Shown here: positions 17,725 through 26,298 of the stretch, one piece after another
Position numbering within the stretch: the stretch's first letter is position 1
Layout of the letters: every line of letters begins with the position of its first letter
DNA from: Verrucomicrobiaceae bacterium
GTDB taxonomy: Bacteria > Verrucomicrobiota > Verrucomicrobiia > Verrucomicrobiales > Verrucomicrobiaceae
Reading direction: 5' to 3'
Assembly: GCA_027486585.1 (NCBI GenBank)
Contig: JAIXOU010000139.1
Location: forward strand, 29,682 to 93,681
DNA: 64,000 nt
Notes under the pieces: generated by a model
The model's input: only the letters and a program-made list of their open reading frames with translations
Database searches by the model: none
What the model was told of the DNA's origin: nothing
Made by a program: the position numbers and the translations under genes

Positions 17725-18648
17725 ATGCAGATTCTCATTGCCGCCTCTTCCCGAGATCTTCGACTTGCTCGGATCTGCATTGCAAGTGTCCGCCATTTTT
17801 ATCCCGGAGTCGAAGTTCTAATTTTGCCAGGTTCCCCTCTCCCGACTACATTTTTAAAGGAAGTGGCACAGTTCTGGGATGTCGGCGTCTTTCCTGTTGA
17901 AGAAGGTCATTATGGTTGGGGCTTTGTGAAGCTGGAGCCGTTATTTGCGGGGGCTGGAAATACGTTCCTCATTTTGGATGCAGACACGGTGATGACTGGG
18001 CCGGTAATAGAAACGCTCGAAGAACGTTTTGCCGCATCGGATAACCCTGACTTCATCGTCGATGAAGAAGATCAGCCCGAGGTGGAAATGCGGCGTCTTT
18101 ATTATGATTGGGATCTTGTTTCAACGGTCGATCCAACAACCCAGCGTCCAGCGTTTGTCTTTAATTCTGGCCAGTGGTGTGGCAAATCGGGGGGGCTCAC
18201 TCGCGCAGATTTTGATGCATGGGTTGAGTGGACTTTTCCAAGACGGCTCAAACATCCTGAAATCTTCATGCCAGGTGATCAGGGAATACTGAACTATGTA
18301 TTGAATCAAAAAGCTGCTAGTGAGGGCATTCCTGTCGCGCGTCTTCCCCTTATGAAATGGCCTGGACATGGCATGTCGGGATTTGAAGCCGCAAATATTC
18401 ATGCCGGCTCCGTACCAAGCAGAATTGTCCACTGGGCTGGAGTGAAAAAGATCCGCTTCTCTTCAATGTCTGGCGGAGATCTTCTTCTTCATTTTGAACG
18501 GGCCTACTATCAGCGGCTACCCAATGGAATGCTTCTACGTCGAGCTCGCGCATTTGCCGGAGCGTTTACGGGTGTCCTTGAAAAACTGAAAACCCGAGTT
18601 CGCCTATTTTGGAGGCTAAAGCTAGCTAAGCGCATAGGCGCGGGCTGA
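17725..18648 (+). CDS. Putative glycosyltransferase (GT-A-like)
   Basis: 307 aa. The N-terminus (ILIAASSRDLRLARICIASV) and the central FLILDADTV motif (84-88 LDADT) resemble GT8-like or DUF-type GT-A transferases rather than classical GT2, because the VSVIIPTYN start is lacking. A later GDQGILNYVLN segment is also typical of GT8-like enzymes. The C-terminal 40 residues are basic and hydrophobic. It starts after a terminator candidate and directly abuts the next gene. The family assignment is moderate. Confidence 0.7.
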   Translation: MQILIAASSRDLRLARICIASVRHFYPGVEVLILPGSPLPTTFLKEVAQFWDVGVFPVEEGHYGWGFVKLEPLFAGAGNTFLILDADTVMTGPVIETLEERFAASDNPDFIVDEEDQPEVEMRRLYYDWDLVSTVDPTTQRPAFVFNSGQWCGKSGGLTRADFDAWVEWTFPRRLKHPEIFMPGDQGILNYVLNQKAASEGIPVARLPLMKWPGHGMSGFEAANIHAGSVPSRIVHWAGVKKIRFSSMSGGDLLLHFERAYYQRLPNGMLLRRARAFAGAFTGVLEKLKTRVRLFWRLKLAKRIGAG

Positions 18649-19479
18649 ATGTCTCAACTTCATCCACGCATCCAAGACCAACAAAAACATACGATCATTG
18701 ATATGAGTTCATGGAAAAAAATTGCCCGCAGCTTGATGCCGACTTCTCTCCAGTTGTCGATATTTTGTCCAAAGTTTATCAACAATCGTGTGAAGGCTTG
18801 CACTGGGATGCGAGTGGCCTCAGGGCCATTTCAGGGAATGCACTACATTCAAGATTCAGTCGGGAGTGTATTAGTTCCGAAATTGATCGGTATTTATGAG
18901 CGCGAATTGCATACGGTCGTTGAAGAGCTCATTAACTCTAAAGTTTCAAGAATCATAGATATTGGTGCGGCGGAGGGCTACTACGCGGTGGGTTTGGCAA
19001 TCAGGCTTACAGATGCACAGGTTCTAGCATTTGAGATCGAGGCCGAGGGTAGAAGTCTTTTGGCGAAATTAGCTGATAAAAATGGCGTGTCAGATCGGAT
19101 TAGTATCTTAGGAGAGTGTACAGTTGCAGACTTCAACCATGCTTTGGACGCCAATTCAAAAACGGCCATTGTTTGCGATGTCGAAGGAGCTGAGTCTTTT
19201 CTTTTAGATCCAGCTCAAATCCCGAAGCTTCGCGAGGCTTCCATTCTTGTTGAACTTCACCCTGGAAAAAGCCCTGGAATAAACATGCTTTTACGCCAAC
19301 GATTCGAATCCAGCCATGACATCCAAGTGATTGTTCAAGAGCCAAGGGGGGCAGTTGATTTTCCGTATCAGTCATTCCCAATCAATCTATTTCCGAAGGC
19401 TTATCTTGAAAATGCGGTTTCAGAGTTTCGTCAGCCTTGGGAAGAAATCATGAACTGGTTCTGGATGGTCCCGAAGTAA
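18649..19479 (+). CDS. FkbM-like SAM methyltransferase
   Basis: 276 aa, beginning at the base after the preceding stop; ATG 18703 is an alternative start. SAM motif RIIDIGAAEGYYAVGLA (about 101-117) is followed by VLAFEIE and AIVCDVEGAESFLLD, the FkbM-like DxEGxE block, then ILVELHPG. It probably methylates a sugar hydroxyl. It is one of several FkbM-related enzymes in the locus. Confidence 0.75.
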   Translation: MSQLHPRIQDQQKHTIIDMSSWKKIARSLMPTSLQLSIFCPKFINNRVKACTGMRVASGPFQGMHYIQDSVGSVLVPKLIGIYERELHTVVEELINSKVSRIIDIGAAEGYYAVGLAIRLTDAQVLAFEIEAEGRSLLAKLADKNGVSDRISILGECTVADFNHALDANSKTAIVCDVEGAESFLLDPAQIPKLREASILVELHPGKSPGINMLLRQRFESSHDIQVIVQEPRGAVDFPYQSFPINLFPKAYLENAVSEFRQPWEEIMNWFWMVPK

Positions 19480-19505
19480 ATCATCTAAATCTTCATCTTG
19501 CCTCC

Positions 19506-20411
19506 ATGGCGTCTCTTATCTCCATCATCCTCTGCACCCACAATCCGCGCCGAGACTATCTCGCGGCAACGTTGGCTGGGTTGTGTGCTCAAACGTTGCC
19601 TACCGATCAGTGGGAGTTTCTGCTCATCGATAACGCGAGTGAAACGGGGCGTGAGCCAGACGTTGATCTTGGCTGGCATCCTGGGGCCAGATTGATTCGT
19701 GAAGACAAACTGGGTCTTACACCCGCTAGGCTCCGGGGTATTAGGGAGGCTCAGGGCGATTTGCTCGTCTTTGTCGATGATGACAATATTCTAAATCCTG
19801 ACTATCTCGAGACTGCTCAGCGAATCGCCTCCGAAAAGACTTATCTAGGTTCATGGAGCGGGCAATGCCGAGGGTGCTTTGATGAAGAGCCACCCGAGTG
19901 GACTCGGCGATATTGGGGTAATTTGGCCATCCGAGAGTTTAAGGAGGACCGTTGGTCGAACTTAGCGCGCCTAGCGGATACGATGCCCTGTGGTGCTGGT
20001 CTTTGCGTGCGTCGTGAGATTGCTCTTTATTATCTGAAATTGAATGAGAGTGGTCAGCGTGGCTTTCAGTTTGATCGCACGGGCGATTCCCTCGTCTCGG
20101 GTGGCGACAACGATCTTGCCGCCTGCGCCTGTGACCTTGGACTAGGCGTGGGGATCATGGCAGCACTCAAACTGCAGCATTTGATTCCACCGGTGCGCCT
20201 GACGCCTGATTACTTGGCTCGCCTAGCTGAGGGCATTTACTTTTCTTCTGCCTTGCTTGATCATGCTCGCGGACTGACTGTTGTTGCGCGGTCGCGAGGC
20301 AGGCGTTTGTTGGATGGGATTCGGTTGCAGATGACAGCCCAGCCCCATCGCACAATTCAATCTGCTGCAATACGTGGCTTTGACCGTGCCGTCGAGGTTC
20401 TGACCAAGTAA
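19506..20411 (+). CDS. Glycosyltransferase family 2
   Basis: 301 aa from ATG 19506, where the family start SLISIILCTHNPRRDYL begins; an upstream start at 19437 would overlap the previous gene by 43 nt. The metal site is FVDDDN (about 89-94). A GSWSGQ block and a later GGDNDLAACA are shared with the truncated protein at the left edge, showing a duplication within the locus. It acts as a sugar transferase on the glycan intermediate. Confidence 0.88.
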   Translation: MASLISIILCTHNPRRDYLAATLAGLCAQTLPTDQWEFLLIDNASETGREPDVDLGWHPGARLIREDKLGLTPARLRGIREAQGDLLVFVDDDNILNPDYLETAQRIASEKTYLGSWSGQCRGCFDEEPPEWTRRYWGNLAIREFKEDRWSNLARLADTMPCGAGLCVRREIALYYLKLNESGQRGFQFDRTGDSLVSGGDNDLAACACDLGLGVGIMAALKLQHLIPPVRLTPDYLARLAEGIYFSSALLDHARGLTVVARSRGRRLLDGIRLQMTAQPHRTIQSAAIRGFDRAVEVLTK

Positions 20412-20443
20412 TGAAGTTGAAATTTTAAGACTACCTTAATCCT

Positions 20444-21235
20444 ATGCGTGCCCAAGTTCAAAAGCTGGTTTTTATGCTGAAAACGATCCTGTATTCTAGG
20501 GCAGGTGAGCCGTATCCTTTCGGAGGCAAGACGCTTCGCTTTACGCCGGGTTCACGGCCTGTCCGCACCAAATACCGAAATTCAACCAATGCTAATGTGC
20601 GCAATGATGCACTTCAGGTCGATCTGGTCCTCAATAGTCTCCAAGAAGGGGATACTGCAATCGATATCGGGGCTCATGCGGGACAGTATGGGGTGCTCAT
20701 GTCGGCTTGCTGTGGAGCAAGTGGACAAGTGATTTGTTTTGAACCTGATCCCGATGCGTTGACTCGCTTGAAAGAAAACATTGCTTTAAATCCGCAGATC
20801 AAGTCGCCGCAATTGGTGAATGCCGCATGCAGTGACACGAATGGAACCGCTACGTTCTTTACCCAAGGTGGTAATTCGCAATCGTCTCTAGCAAAGTCCG
20901 CACTTCCGCAAGACCGAGAGACGAAAGAGATTTCGGTGAGGACGTTTCGGCTAGATGATTGGTGGGCTAGCGAAGGCCTTGAAGCGCCTGCCTTTGTGAA
21001 AATCGATACAGAAGGTGCTGAAGTGCATATCTTGCGTGGAATGCCGAAGATTCTAGCTTCAAAGGCAAAGATCGTTTGTGAACTCCACCCTTTTGCCTGG
21101 GATGAGTTTGGCGTAACCTTTCAAGATTTAGAATCTATCATCGTCCAATCTGGAAGAACGATGAAATGGTTGGATGGTCGTGGCAGGGTGGAATCTCCAG
21201 GTGAATACGGAACGGTGATCATTGAGCGGGCATAG
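20444..21235 (+). CDS. FkbM family SAM methyltransferase
   Basis: 263 aa. AIDIGAHAGQYGVLMS (about 72-87), CFEPDPDALTRLKENI, then FVKIDTEGAEVHILRG complete the FkbM pattern. N-terminal residues include YPFGGKTLRF, a beta-rich lead often seen before the Rossmann core. It probably O-methylates a sugar. It lies between a GT2 gene and a GT4 gene. Confidence 0.87.
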   Translation: MRAQVQKLVFMLKTILYSRAGEPYPFGGKTLRFTPGSRPVRTKYRNSTNANVRNDALQVDLVLNSLQEGDTAIDIGAHAGQYGVLMSACCGASGQVICFEPDPDALTRLKENIALNPQIKSPQLVNAACSDTNGTATFFTQGGNSQSSLAKSALPQDRETKEISVRTFRLDDWWASEGLEAPAFVKIDTEGAEVHILRGMPKILASKAKIVCELHPFAWDEFGVTFQDLESIIVQSGRTMKWLDGRGRVESPGEYGTVIIERA

Positions 21236-21285
21236 GTCTCTATTTTAAAGGAGAAGAATACTTCAAGCCCCTCCAATCGGCTATT

Positions 21286-22434
21286 TTGAAAGTCCTACAC
21301 ATCGTCGAAAACCTTGATCGCGGGGCGGTTGAGAATTGGCTGGTTAGGATGCTGCGTTGTGCGCGGCAGCGGGGCATTCCGGTGGACTGGACATTCTATT
21401 GCGCACTGGGGCGGCCAGGAGCTTTGGATGATGAAGTCCGCAGCTTGGGGGCGCAGATCCGGTATAGCCCGGCCCCCATCGGTCAGAAGGGAGCTTTTAT
21501 TCGAGCACTTAGGACTGAGTTAAAAGCTGGGGGCTATGACGTTCTGCATAGTCACCATGATCTCATTTCGGCGCTCTATCTGGTGGCTGCTGTAGGCATT
21601 CCTCTCAAAAAACGATTGGTTCATGTTCACAATGCCGATGAGTCCGTTTTGACGCCACAGCCTTGGAAGCAGGCCGTGTTGCGTCCCCTCTTGCGCCAAA
21701 CTTGCCTCAGGCTTGCTGATACAATTGTGGGGATTTCCAATCATACCTTGGATACTTTTCTGGCTGGTCGTCCGCGACAAGTTGGGCGAGACCGCGTCCA
21801 CTATTACGGGATTGATCCAGCGCCTTTTTTAGCGGCTCGATCAGCTCGTGCTGAGTTTCGTCAAGAATTAGGATTGGCAGAGGATGTATTGATCATCCTT
21901 TTTGCAGGGCGCATGGTTCCTGAAAAGAACCCGCTCTTTACCGTCGAAGTGTTTGCGGAAATGCGCAAACGCAATCCGCGTGTCGTGGCGGCGTTTGTGG
22001 GTTCAGGCTCGATGGAGCAGGCCGTCACTGCTCGGGCTAATGAACTCGGGGTAGGGGACTCTTGCCGGTTCCTGGGCTGGCGTTCCGATGTGCCTGAAAT
22101 CATGAGCTGCTGTGACTGGTTTATCCTGCCGCGTCCTGAGGCACCGATGGAAGGCCTTGGCATCGCGGTGGTTGAAGCTCAGTTGGCGGGGCTTCGGTTG
22201 CTGCTGTCTCGCGGGATCGCCGATGATCCGCTTTTGCCTGGTTCAGTTTGGGCGCGGCTTGGACTTTCTGAGGGTGCTGAAAGGTGGGCAGAGGAGGCCC
22301 TGAAGCTGCTGGAGAAAGTTCCGCCGACCCCGCACATGGCCGCTGCACAGCTTGCCCAATCGCCCTTTGATATGGACTTTGCACTGACGGACTTGCTCAA
22401 TCTTTACAACGAAGTTGAAGTTAATCCTCGTTGA
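21286..22434 (+). CDS. Glycosyltransferase family 4
   Basis: 382 aa, read from TTG 21286 because the family N-terminus (KVLHIVENLDRGAVENWLVRML) starts there and no ATG is available. An AAAGGAGAA element about 30 nt upstream is too far for a standard ribosome site. GT-B motifs: LVHVHNADE, ILFAGRMVPEKNP, AAFVGSG and APMEGLGIAVVEAQLAGLRLLLS with the paired glutamates. It transfers a sugar to the glycan intermediate at the cytoplasmic face. It shares its overall layout with the protein at 25129. Confidence 0.88.
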   Translation: MKVLHIVENLDRGAVENWLVRMLRCARQRGIPVDWTFYCALGRPGALDDEVRSLGAQIRYSPAPIGQKGAFIRALRTELKAGGYDVLHSHHDLISALYLVAAVGIPLKKRLVHVHNADESVLTPQPWKQAVLRPLLRQTCLRLADTIVGISNHTLDTFLAGRPRQVGRDRVHYYGIDPAPFLAARSARAEFRQELGLAEDVLIILFAGRMVPEKNPLFTVEVFAEMRKRNPRVVAAFVGSGSMEQAVTARANELGVGDSCRFLGWRSDVPEIMSCCDWFILPRPEAPMEGLGIAVVEAQLAGLRLLLSRGIADDPLLPGSVWARLGLSEGAERWAEEALKLLEKVPPTPHMAAAQLAQSPFDMDFALTDLLNLYNEVEVNPR

Positions 22435-22435
22435 A

Positions 22436-23140
22436 ATGAAAGTGCTGGTCATCATTCCGACTTACAATGAGCGGGAAAACGTTTTGCCCATTGTGAAGGC
22501 GGTCCTGGCAGTGACTGGCTCTGATACTCATGTTCTGGTCTGCGATGATAACTCCCCAGATCAAACAGCGCAGTTGGTTGAAGGGTTTATGACGACCGAA
22601 TCTCGGCTGCATCTTCTCGTCAGACGAGAGAAGCAAGGATTGGGTCCGGCCTATTTAGCCGCCTTTCAATGGGGGCTAGATCGCGGCTATGATGTCCTGG
22701 TAGAAATGGATGCTGATTTTTCACACCGACCTGAGGACCTGGTGAAGATTTTAGAAAGGATCCCAGCAGCTGATTTTGTGATGGGTTCACGCTGGATTCC
22801 CGGAGGCCGCACTTTGAATTGGGGGATAGGCCGTCAGATTCTCAGTCGCGTCGGCACTCGATACGCTCGCCTCATCCTAGGTTTTCCAGTTTCTGACTTC
22901 ACGGGCGGTTTCAATGCTTGGAAAAGCCGAGTACTGAATTCCATCGACCTCCCGACCGTGAGATCCAATGGTTATAGCTTTCAGATCGAACTGAAATATC
23001 GAGCCCTGAAGCGAGGCTTCAAAGGCGTTGAAGTGCCCATCGTTTTCGAAGACCGCCGAGCAGGGCAAAGCAAAATGTCGATGCGTATCGTGATTGAGGC
23101 TATTTACCGTATTTGGGTCATGCGTTTTGCAAAAAACTGA
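22436..23140 (+). CDS. Polyprenol-phosphate mannosyltransferase-like GT2 (DPM1 type)
   Basis: 234 aa from ATG 22436, one base after the preceding stop. VLVIIPTYNERENVLPIV, VCDDNSPD, MDADFSH (91-97) and the FTGGFNAWKSRVL block match dolichol/polyprenol-phosphate mannosyltransferases of the short form without membrane segments. The expected product is a polyprenyl-phosphate sugar used as a periplasmic donor. Its stop codon is embedded in the first ACTGAAAC repeat unit of the tract that follows. Confidence 0.87.
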   Translation: MKVLVIIPTYNERENVLPIVKAVLAVTGSDTHVLVCDDNSPDQTAQLVEGFMTTESRLHLLVRREKQGLGPAYLAAFQWGLDRGYDVLVEMDADFSHRPEDLVKILERIPAADFVMGSRWIPGGRTLNWGIGRQILSRVGTRYARLILGFPVSDFTGGFNAWKSRVLNSIDLPTVRSNGYSFQIELKYRALKRGFKGVEVPIVFEDRRAGQSKMSMRIVIEAIYRIWVMRFAKN

Positions 23141-23235
23141 AACACTGAAACACTGAAATTTCAGAACCCAGAACATCCGCCTTTCAGCTTTTCAGTTTTT
23201 CAGCCTTTCAGCGTTTCAGCGTTTCAGCCTTTCAG
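23136..23235 (+). repeat. Octamer tract with ACTGAAAC arm and TTTCAGCC arm
   Basis: Three ACTGAAAC-type units (23136-23159) contain the upstream stop codon. After a short spacer, seven TTTCAGCY/TTTCAGCG-type units run to 23235, four bases before ATG 23239. The arms are reverse complements, so a long imperfect stem is possible. The whole intergenic region is repeat. Confidence 0.92.
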
Positions 23236-23238
23236 AAC

Positions 23239-24285
23239 ATGCGTAAATCCTTCGGTCTAATCGAACTCTTTCTGTTGGTTCTGTTCAGCTATCCTCTGTT
23301 TTATTACGCTTATAAGTTTGGCACGCCGGATCTCGGTAATTCGGACTTTTACTCGTATTACAGTTTGTACAAGTCTTGGGATTTCAATGGGGTGGTGTCT
23401 CCTTTCAATACTCGACTGATCAGCCCATATCTCGTTTATTTGCTCCACCAAACAGGGCTTTATTATGACACAACCATCAGCTTTCAGAATCCGCTGATCT
23501 CCCAAAGGGTCTTTTTCAGTGCCGTCTTTTTTAATTACGGTTGTACGGTGCTGACGGCTTGGGTCGTCACCCGCATGGTCTGGAGGCAGTTTCAAAATCG
23601 AGCGTATGCCCTGTTGTTTGGCGCGGCTTATCTGCTCGGATTTGGCACCTTGTTTTACTCGATCAATCCATTAACCGATGCCTTTTCTTACTTGCTCTGT
23701 GCTTTGATTTTTGAGGCCTACTTTTTGAGAAGTTGGTGGATTCTTCCACTGCTGGTCATGGCGGTGGTCCAAAGAGAAATCATTTTTGCCTACATCGCCC
23801 TGATGGCGTTGTTTGATGGAGTGCTGAAGAGAACCCCGCGAAAATATGCCCTTGGCGCTTTTGTCGCATCCATCCTCGGTGCCATCAGTTACGTGGTTTT
23901 ACGGAAGACGATTTTCTACACCTCGAAACACTCGGAACAAATGGAGGTGAGCAGTTTTCTAGATCGGATTTTGCACCCTCAAATCGATGTCGGGGATTAC
24001 ATCCGGCAAGTCTTTCTGAACCAGAATATCCTGCTCTTTTATCTTCTTGTGATCGCGTATAAGCTGTTCAAAAAGTTAAGCGTCAATCAAGGTAACGCGA
24101 CTCTCATCGCCGCGCTCTATTTACAGGGTGTTGTGATCGGCCTTGTCGCCCTTCTTGGCAATAATCTGGGTCGATTTGTGAATCTCTTGTCTCCCATGAT
24201 TCTCTTGTTCGTTGCGCTTGAATTGAAGTCGTTGTTACAAGGCCAGTTTGGATTCTCTGAACTTCCTAGGAACGAGGCGGACTGA
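23239..24285 (+). CDS. Polytopic membrane protein of unknown function
   Basis: 348 aa with about eight to nine hydrophobic segments. The N-terminal segment is followed by a loop containing LGNSDFYSYYSLYKSWDF and RLISPYLVYLLHQ. The late segments include LYLQGVVIGLVALLGNNLGRFVNLLSPMILL. The acidic first loop after TM1 is reminiscent of GT-C glycosyltransferases, but no diagnostic motif is secure. It follows a polyprenol-phosphate sugar synthase gene, which would be consistent with a GT-C enzyme using that donor; this is inference only. Confidence 0.75.
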   Translation: MRKSFGLIELFLLVLFSYPLFYYAYKFGTPDLGNSDFYSYYSLYKSWDFNGVVSPFNTRLISPYLVYLLHQTGLYYDTTISFQNPLISQRVFFSAVFFNYGCTVLTAWVVTRMVWRQFQNRAYALLFGAAYLLGFGTLFYSINPLTDAFSYLLCALIFEAYFLRSWWILPLLVMAVVQREIIFAYIALMALFDGVLKRTPRKYALGAFVASILGAISYVVLRKTIFYTSKHSEQMEVSSFLDRILHPQIDVGDYIRQVFLNQNILLFYLLVIAYKLFKKLSVNQGNATLIAALYLQGVVIGLVALLGNNLGRFVNLLSPMILLFVALELKSLLQGQFGFSELPRNEAD

Positions 24286-24350
24286 GAAACGCTTCCATGC
24301 GAGCGAGGCGGTTCCATAGAACCAATCACACAAAAGTTAAGACCAAAGAT

Positions 24351-25109
24351 ATGAGCGAAAAAATCTACGATCCCAATTTTTATCAAGAGAAGATCAAAAG
24401 TGTCGGAGATTCAGCCGACGTTGTTGTGCCTTTACTCATTAAACTATTTCAGCCCAAGAGTGTGGTTGATTTTGGCAGTGGTATTGGTGTTTGGCTTGCG
24501 GCTTTCAAGAAGAACGGCGTTCCAAAGGTTCAAGGACTGGACGGTGATTGGGTGACGAAGGCTCAGCTTAAAATAGCTCCAGAAGAATTCACGAGTTGCA
24601 ATCTAGAGAAGTGTACGGTTCCCTCCGGCGCCTATGATTTGGCCCTCTCATTGGAAGTTGGAGAGCATCTTCCGGCTGCTTCGGCTATTGATTTTGTAAA
24701 GTCGATTACTAACGCAAGTGATGTCGTTGTCTTTTCTGCGGCGATCCCGTTTCAAGGAGGTTCCTATCATGTGAATGAACAGTGGCCGGATTATTGGGCA
24801 CAGTTATTTGAGACACATGGGTTTCAGGCATATGACATTGTCCGCCCACTAATCTGGGATCTGCCGGGTGTTGAGCCGCACTACGCACAGAACATCATCG
24901 TTTACGTGAAGGCTTCACGTGCTCTAGGACTCGCTTCTATCTTGGGGCTGCCGTCACCCGCTTCTTCAGCCTTGAGAAAAATACATCCGCAGCTCTGGGA
25001 ATCTAAGATGCATGAGGCGCTGGATTTTACACGCTTTGGGAGCGTGAAGCTTTTGAAAGCAATTCCCATGTCATTGCTACGCTCGATTTCGGCTCGGTTT
25101 GGAAAGTAG
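24351..25109 (+). CDS. Class I SAM methyltransferase
   Basis: 252 aa from ATG 24351 (SEKIYDPNFYQEK start); an in-frame ATG at 24297 would add 18 basic residues. Motif I is VVDFGSGIGVWLAAF (about 38-52), followed by LDGDWV and DLALSLEVGEHLP, then AIPFQGGSYHVNEQWPDYW. This pattern is frequent in polysaccharide-locus methyltransferases. The substrate is unknown. Confidence 0.82.
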   Translation: MSEKIYDPNFYQEKIKSVGDSADVVVPLLIKLFQPKSVVDFGSGIGVWLAAFKKNGVPKVQGLDGDWVTKAQLKIAPEEFTSCNLEKCTVPSGAYDLALSLEVGEHLPAASAIDFVKSITNASDVVVFSAAIPFQGGSYHVNEQWPDYWAQLFETHGFQAYDIVRPLIWDLPGVEPHYAQNIIVYVKASRALGLASILGLPSPASSALRKIHPQLWESKMHEALDFTRFGSVKLLKAIPMSLLRSISARFGK

Positions 25110-25128
25110 AGTTAGTGTCCTAGGTGTT

Positions 25129-26298
25129 ATGAAGGTTCTCCAAATCGTTGATTGTTTAGGCATGGGCGGGGCCGAGACATGGCTCATGGAGGTGTTGCGG
25201 CTTTGGACAAAGAGTGGTCGTGCCCAGATGGACTTTTTGCTGACAAGTGGCAACAAAGGGATCTTTGATGATGAAGCGAAGACGCTTGGTTCCGATCTTT
25301 ATTACGTTAAATATGGGAAGAAATCACTCGCACAGTTCAGACGTGAGTTTCGTCAAATTCTGAAAAACGGCGACTACACGGCTGTGCACGATCATCAAGA
25401 TTATGCGAGTGGTTGGCATTTCCTTCTCGGCGCGGGTGCCCTGCCGCCAGTAAGGGTGACCCATGTTCACAATCCCTCCTACCAGATTCATAACAACTAT
25501 GGTGTGAGTGCCTCTCGCAGGCTGACCGCAAGGCTTGGAAAGTTCTTTGTTTCACGATTTGCGACTCACATCGCGGGAACCTCACGACAGATGATTTCAG
25601 AATACGGTCTGGATGCAGCTGCTTTTAAGCACATTCCCAGCGCTGCGCTTCACTGCGGCTTTGACCCTGCTCGCTTTGCTGGTGATCAGCCAAGTGCTTA
25701 TGCCTCGGTGCGTTCAGAGTTTGGCTGGTCTCCTGAAGCTAAAGTGATTCTCTTTGCGGGCAGGATCGATCAATCGGCTGATCCTAATCATCCGCAGAAT
25801 CACAAGAACTCAGCCTTTGCTGTTGATGTTGGGATAGAGTCGGCTCGTCTTGATTCAACGGTCTGCATGTTATTGGCTGGTCAGCCCAATGGGGCAACAA
25901 TCATTCTTGAAGATCGCATCCAGTCTGCTGGATTAACGAACCAAATTCGGTTCATCGGCATTCGCCATGACATTGATCGTTTGATGCTAGGTTGTGATGC
26001 TTTGCTTTTCCCATCTCGGGGCGAGGGACTCGGAATGGTGGCTGTGGAGGCTCAGGCAGCGGGGCTTCCCGTTTTGGCCTCGGAGGCCGTGCCAAAGGAA
26101 TGTGTCGTTTCTTCGGACTTGGTGACTTTTTTACCGCTTAATGGTGATGCCAAGGCATGGTCTACCGAATTGATTCGCCTGCTTAAACAGCCAAGGGACG
26201 CCGGAGGGGGTAATGAAGCAGTCACAAATTCGCCCTTTGCTTTGAATCATTCTGCTGAGGCAATGTTCAAGCTTTACAGCGGAAGATCATTCGCATGA
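25129..26298 (+). CDS. Glycosyltransferase family 4
   Basis: 389 aa from ATG 25129, where the family start MKVLQIVDCLGMGGAETW begins; the frame continues upstream into the previous gene. GT-B motifs: VTHVHNPSY, VILFAGRID, FIGIRHDIDRLM and PSRGEGLGMVAVEAQAAGLPVLAS. It is arranged like EpsF-type transferases. It ends in an ATGA overlap with the next gene, making a three-gene coupled run of glycosyltransferases up to 28486. Confidence 0.9.
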   Translation: MKVLQIVDCLGMGGAETWLMEVLRLWTKSGRAQMDFLLTSGNKGIFDDEAKTLGSDLYYVKYGKKSLAQFRREFRQILKNGDYTAVHDHQDYASGWHFLLGAGALPPVRVTHVHNPSYQIHNNYGVSASRRLTARLGKFFVSRFATHIAGTSRQMISEYGLDAAAFKHIPSAALHCGFDPARFAGDQPSAYASVRSEFGWSPEAKVILFAGRIDQSADPNHPQNHKNSAFAVDVGIESARLDSTVCMLLAGQPNGATIILEDRIQSAGLTNQIRFIGIRHDIDRLMLGCDALLFPSRGEGLGMVAVEAQAAGLPVLASEAVPKECVVSSDLVTFLPLNGDAKAWSTELIRLLKQPRDAGGGNEAVTNSPFALNHSAEAMFKLYSGRSFA

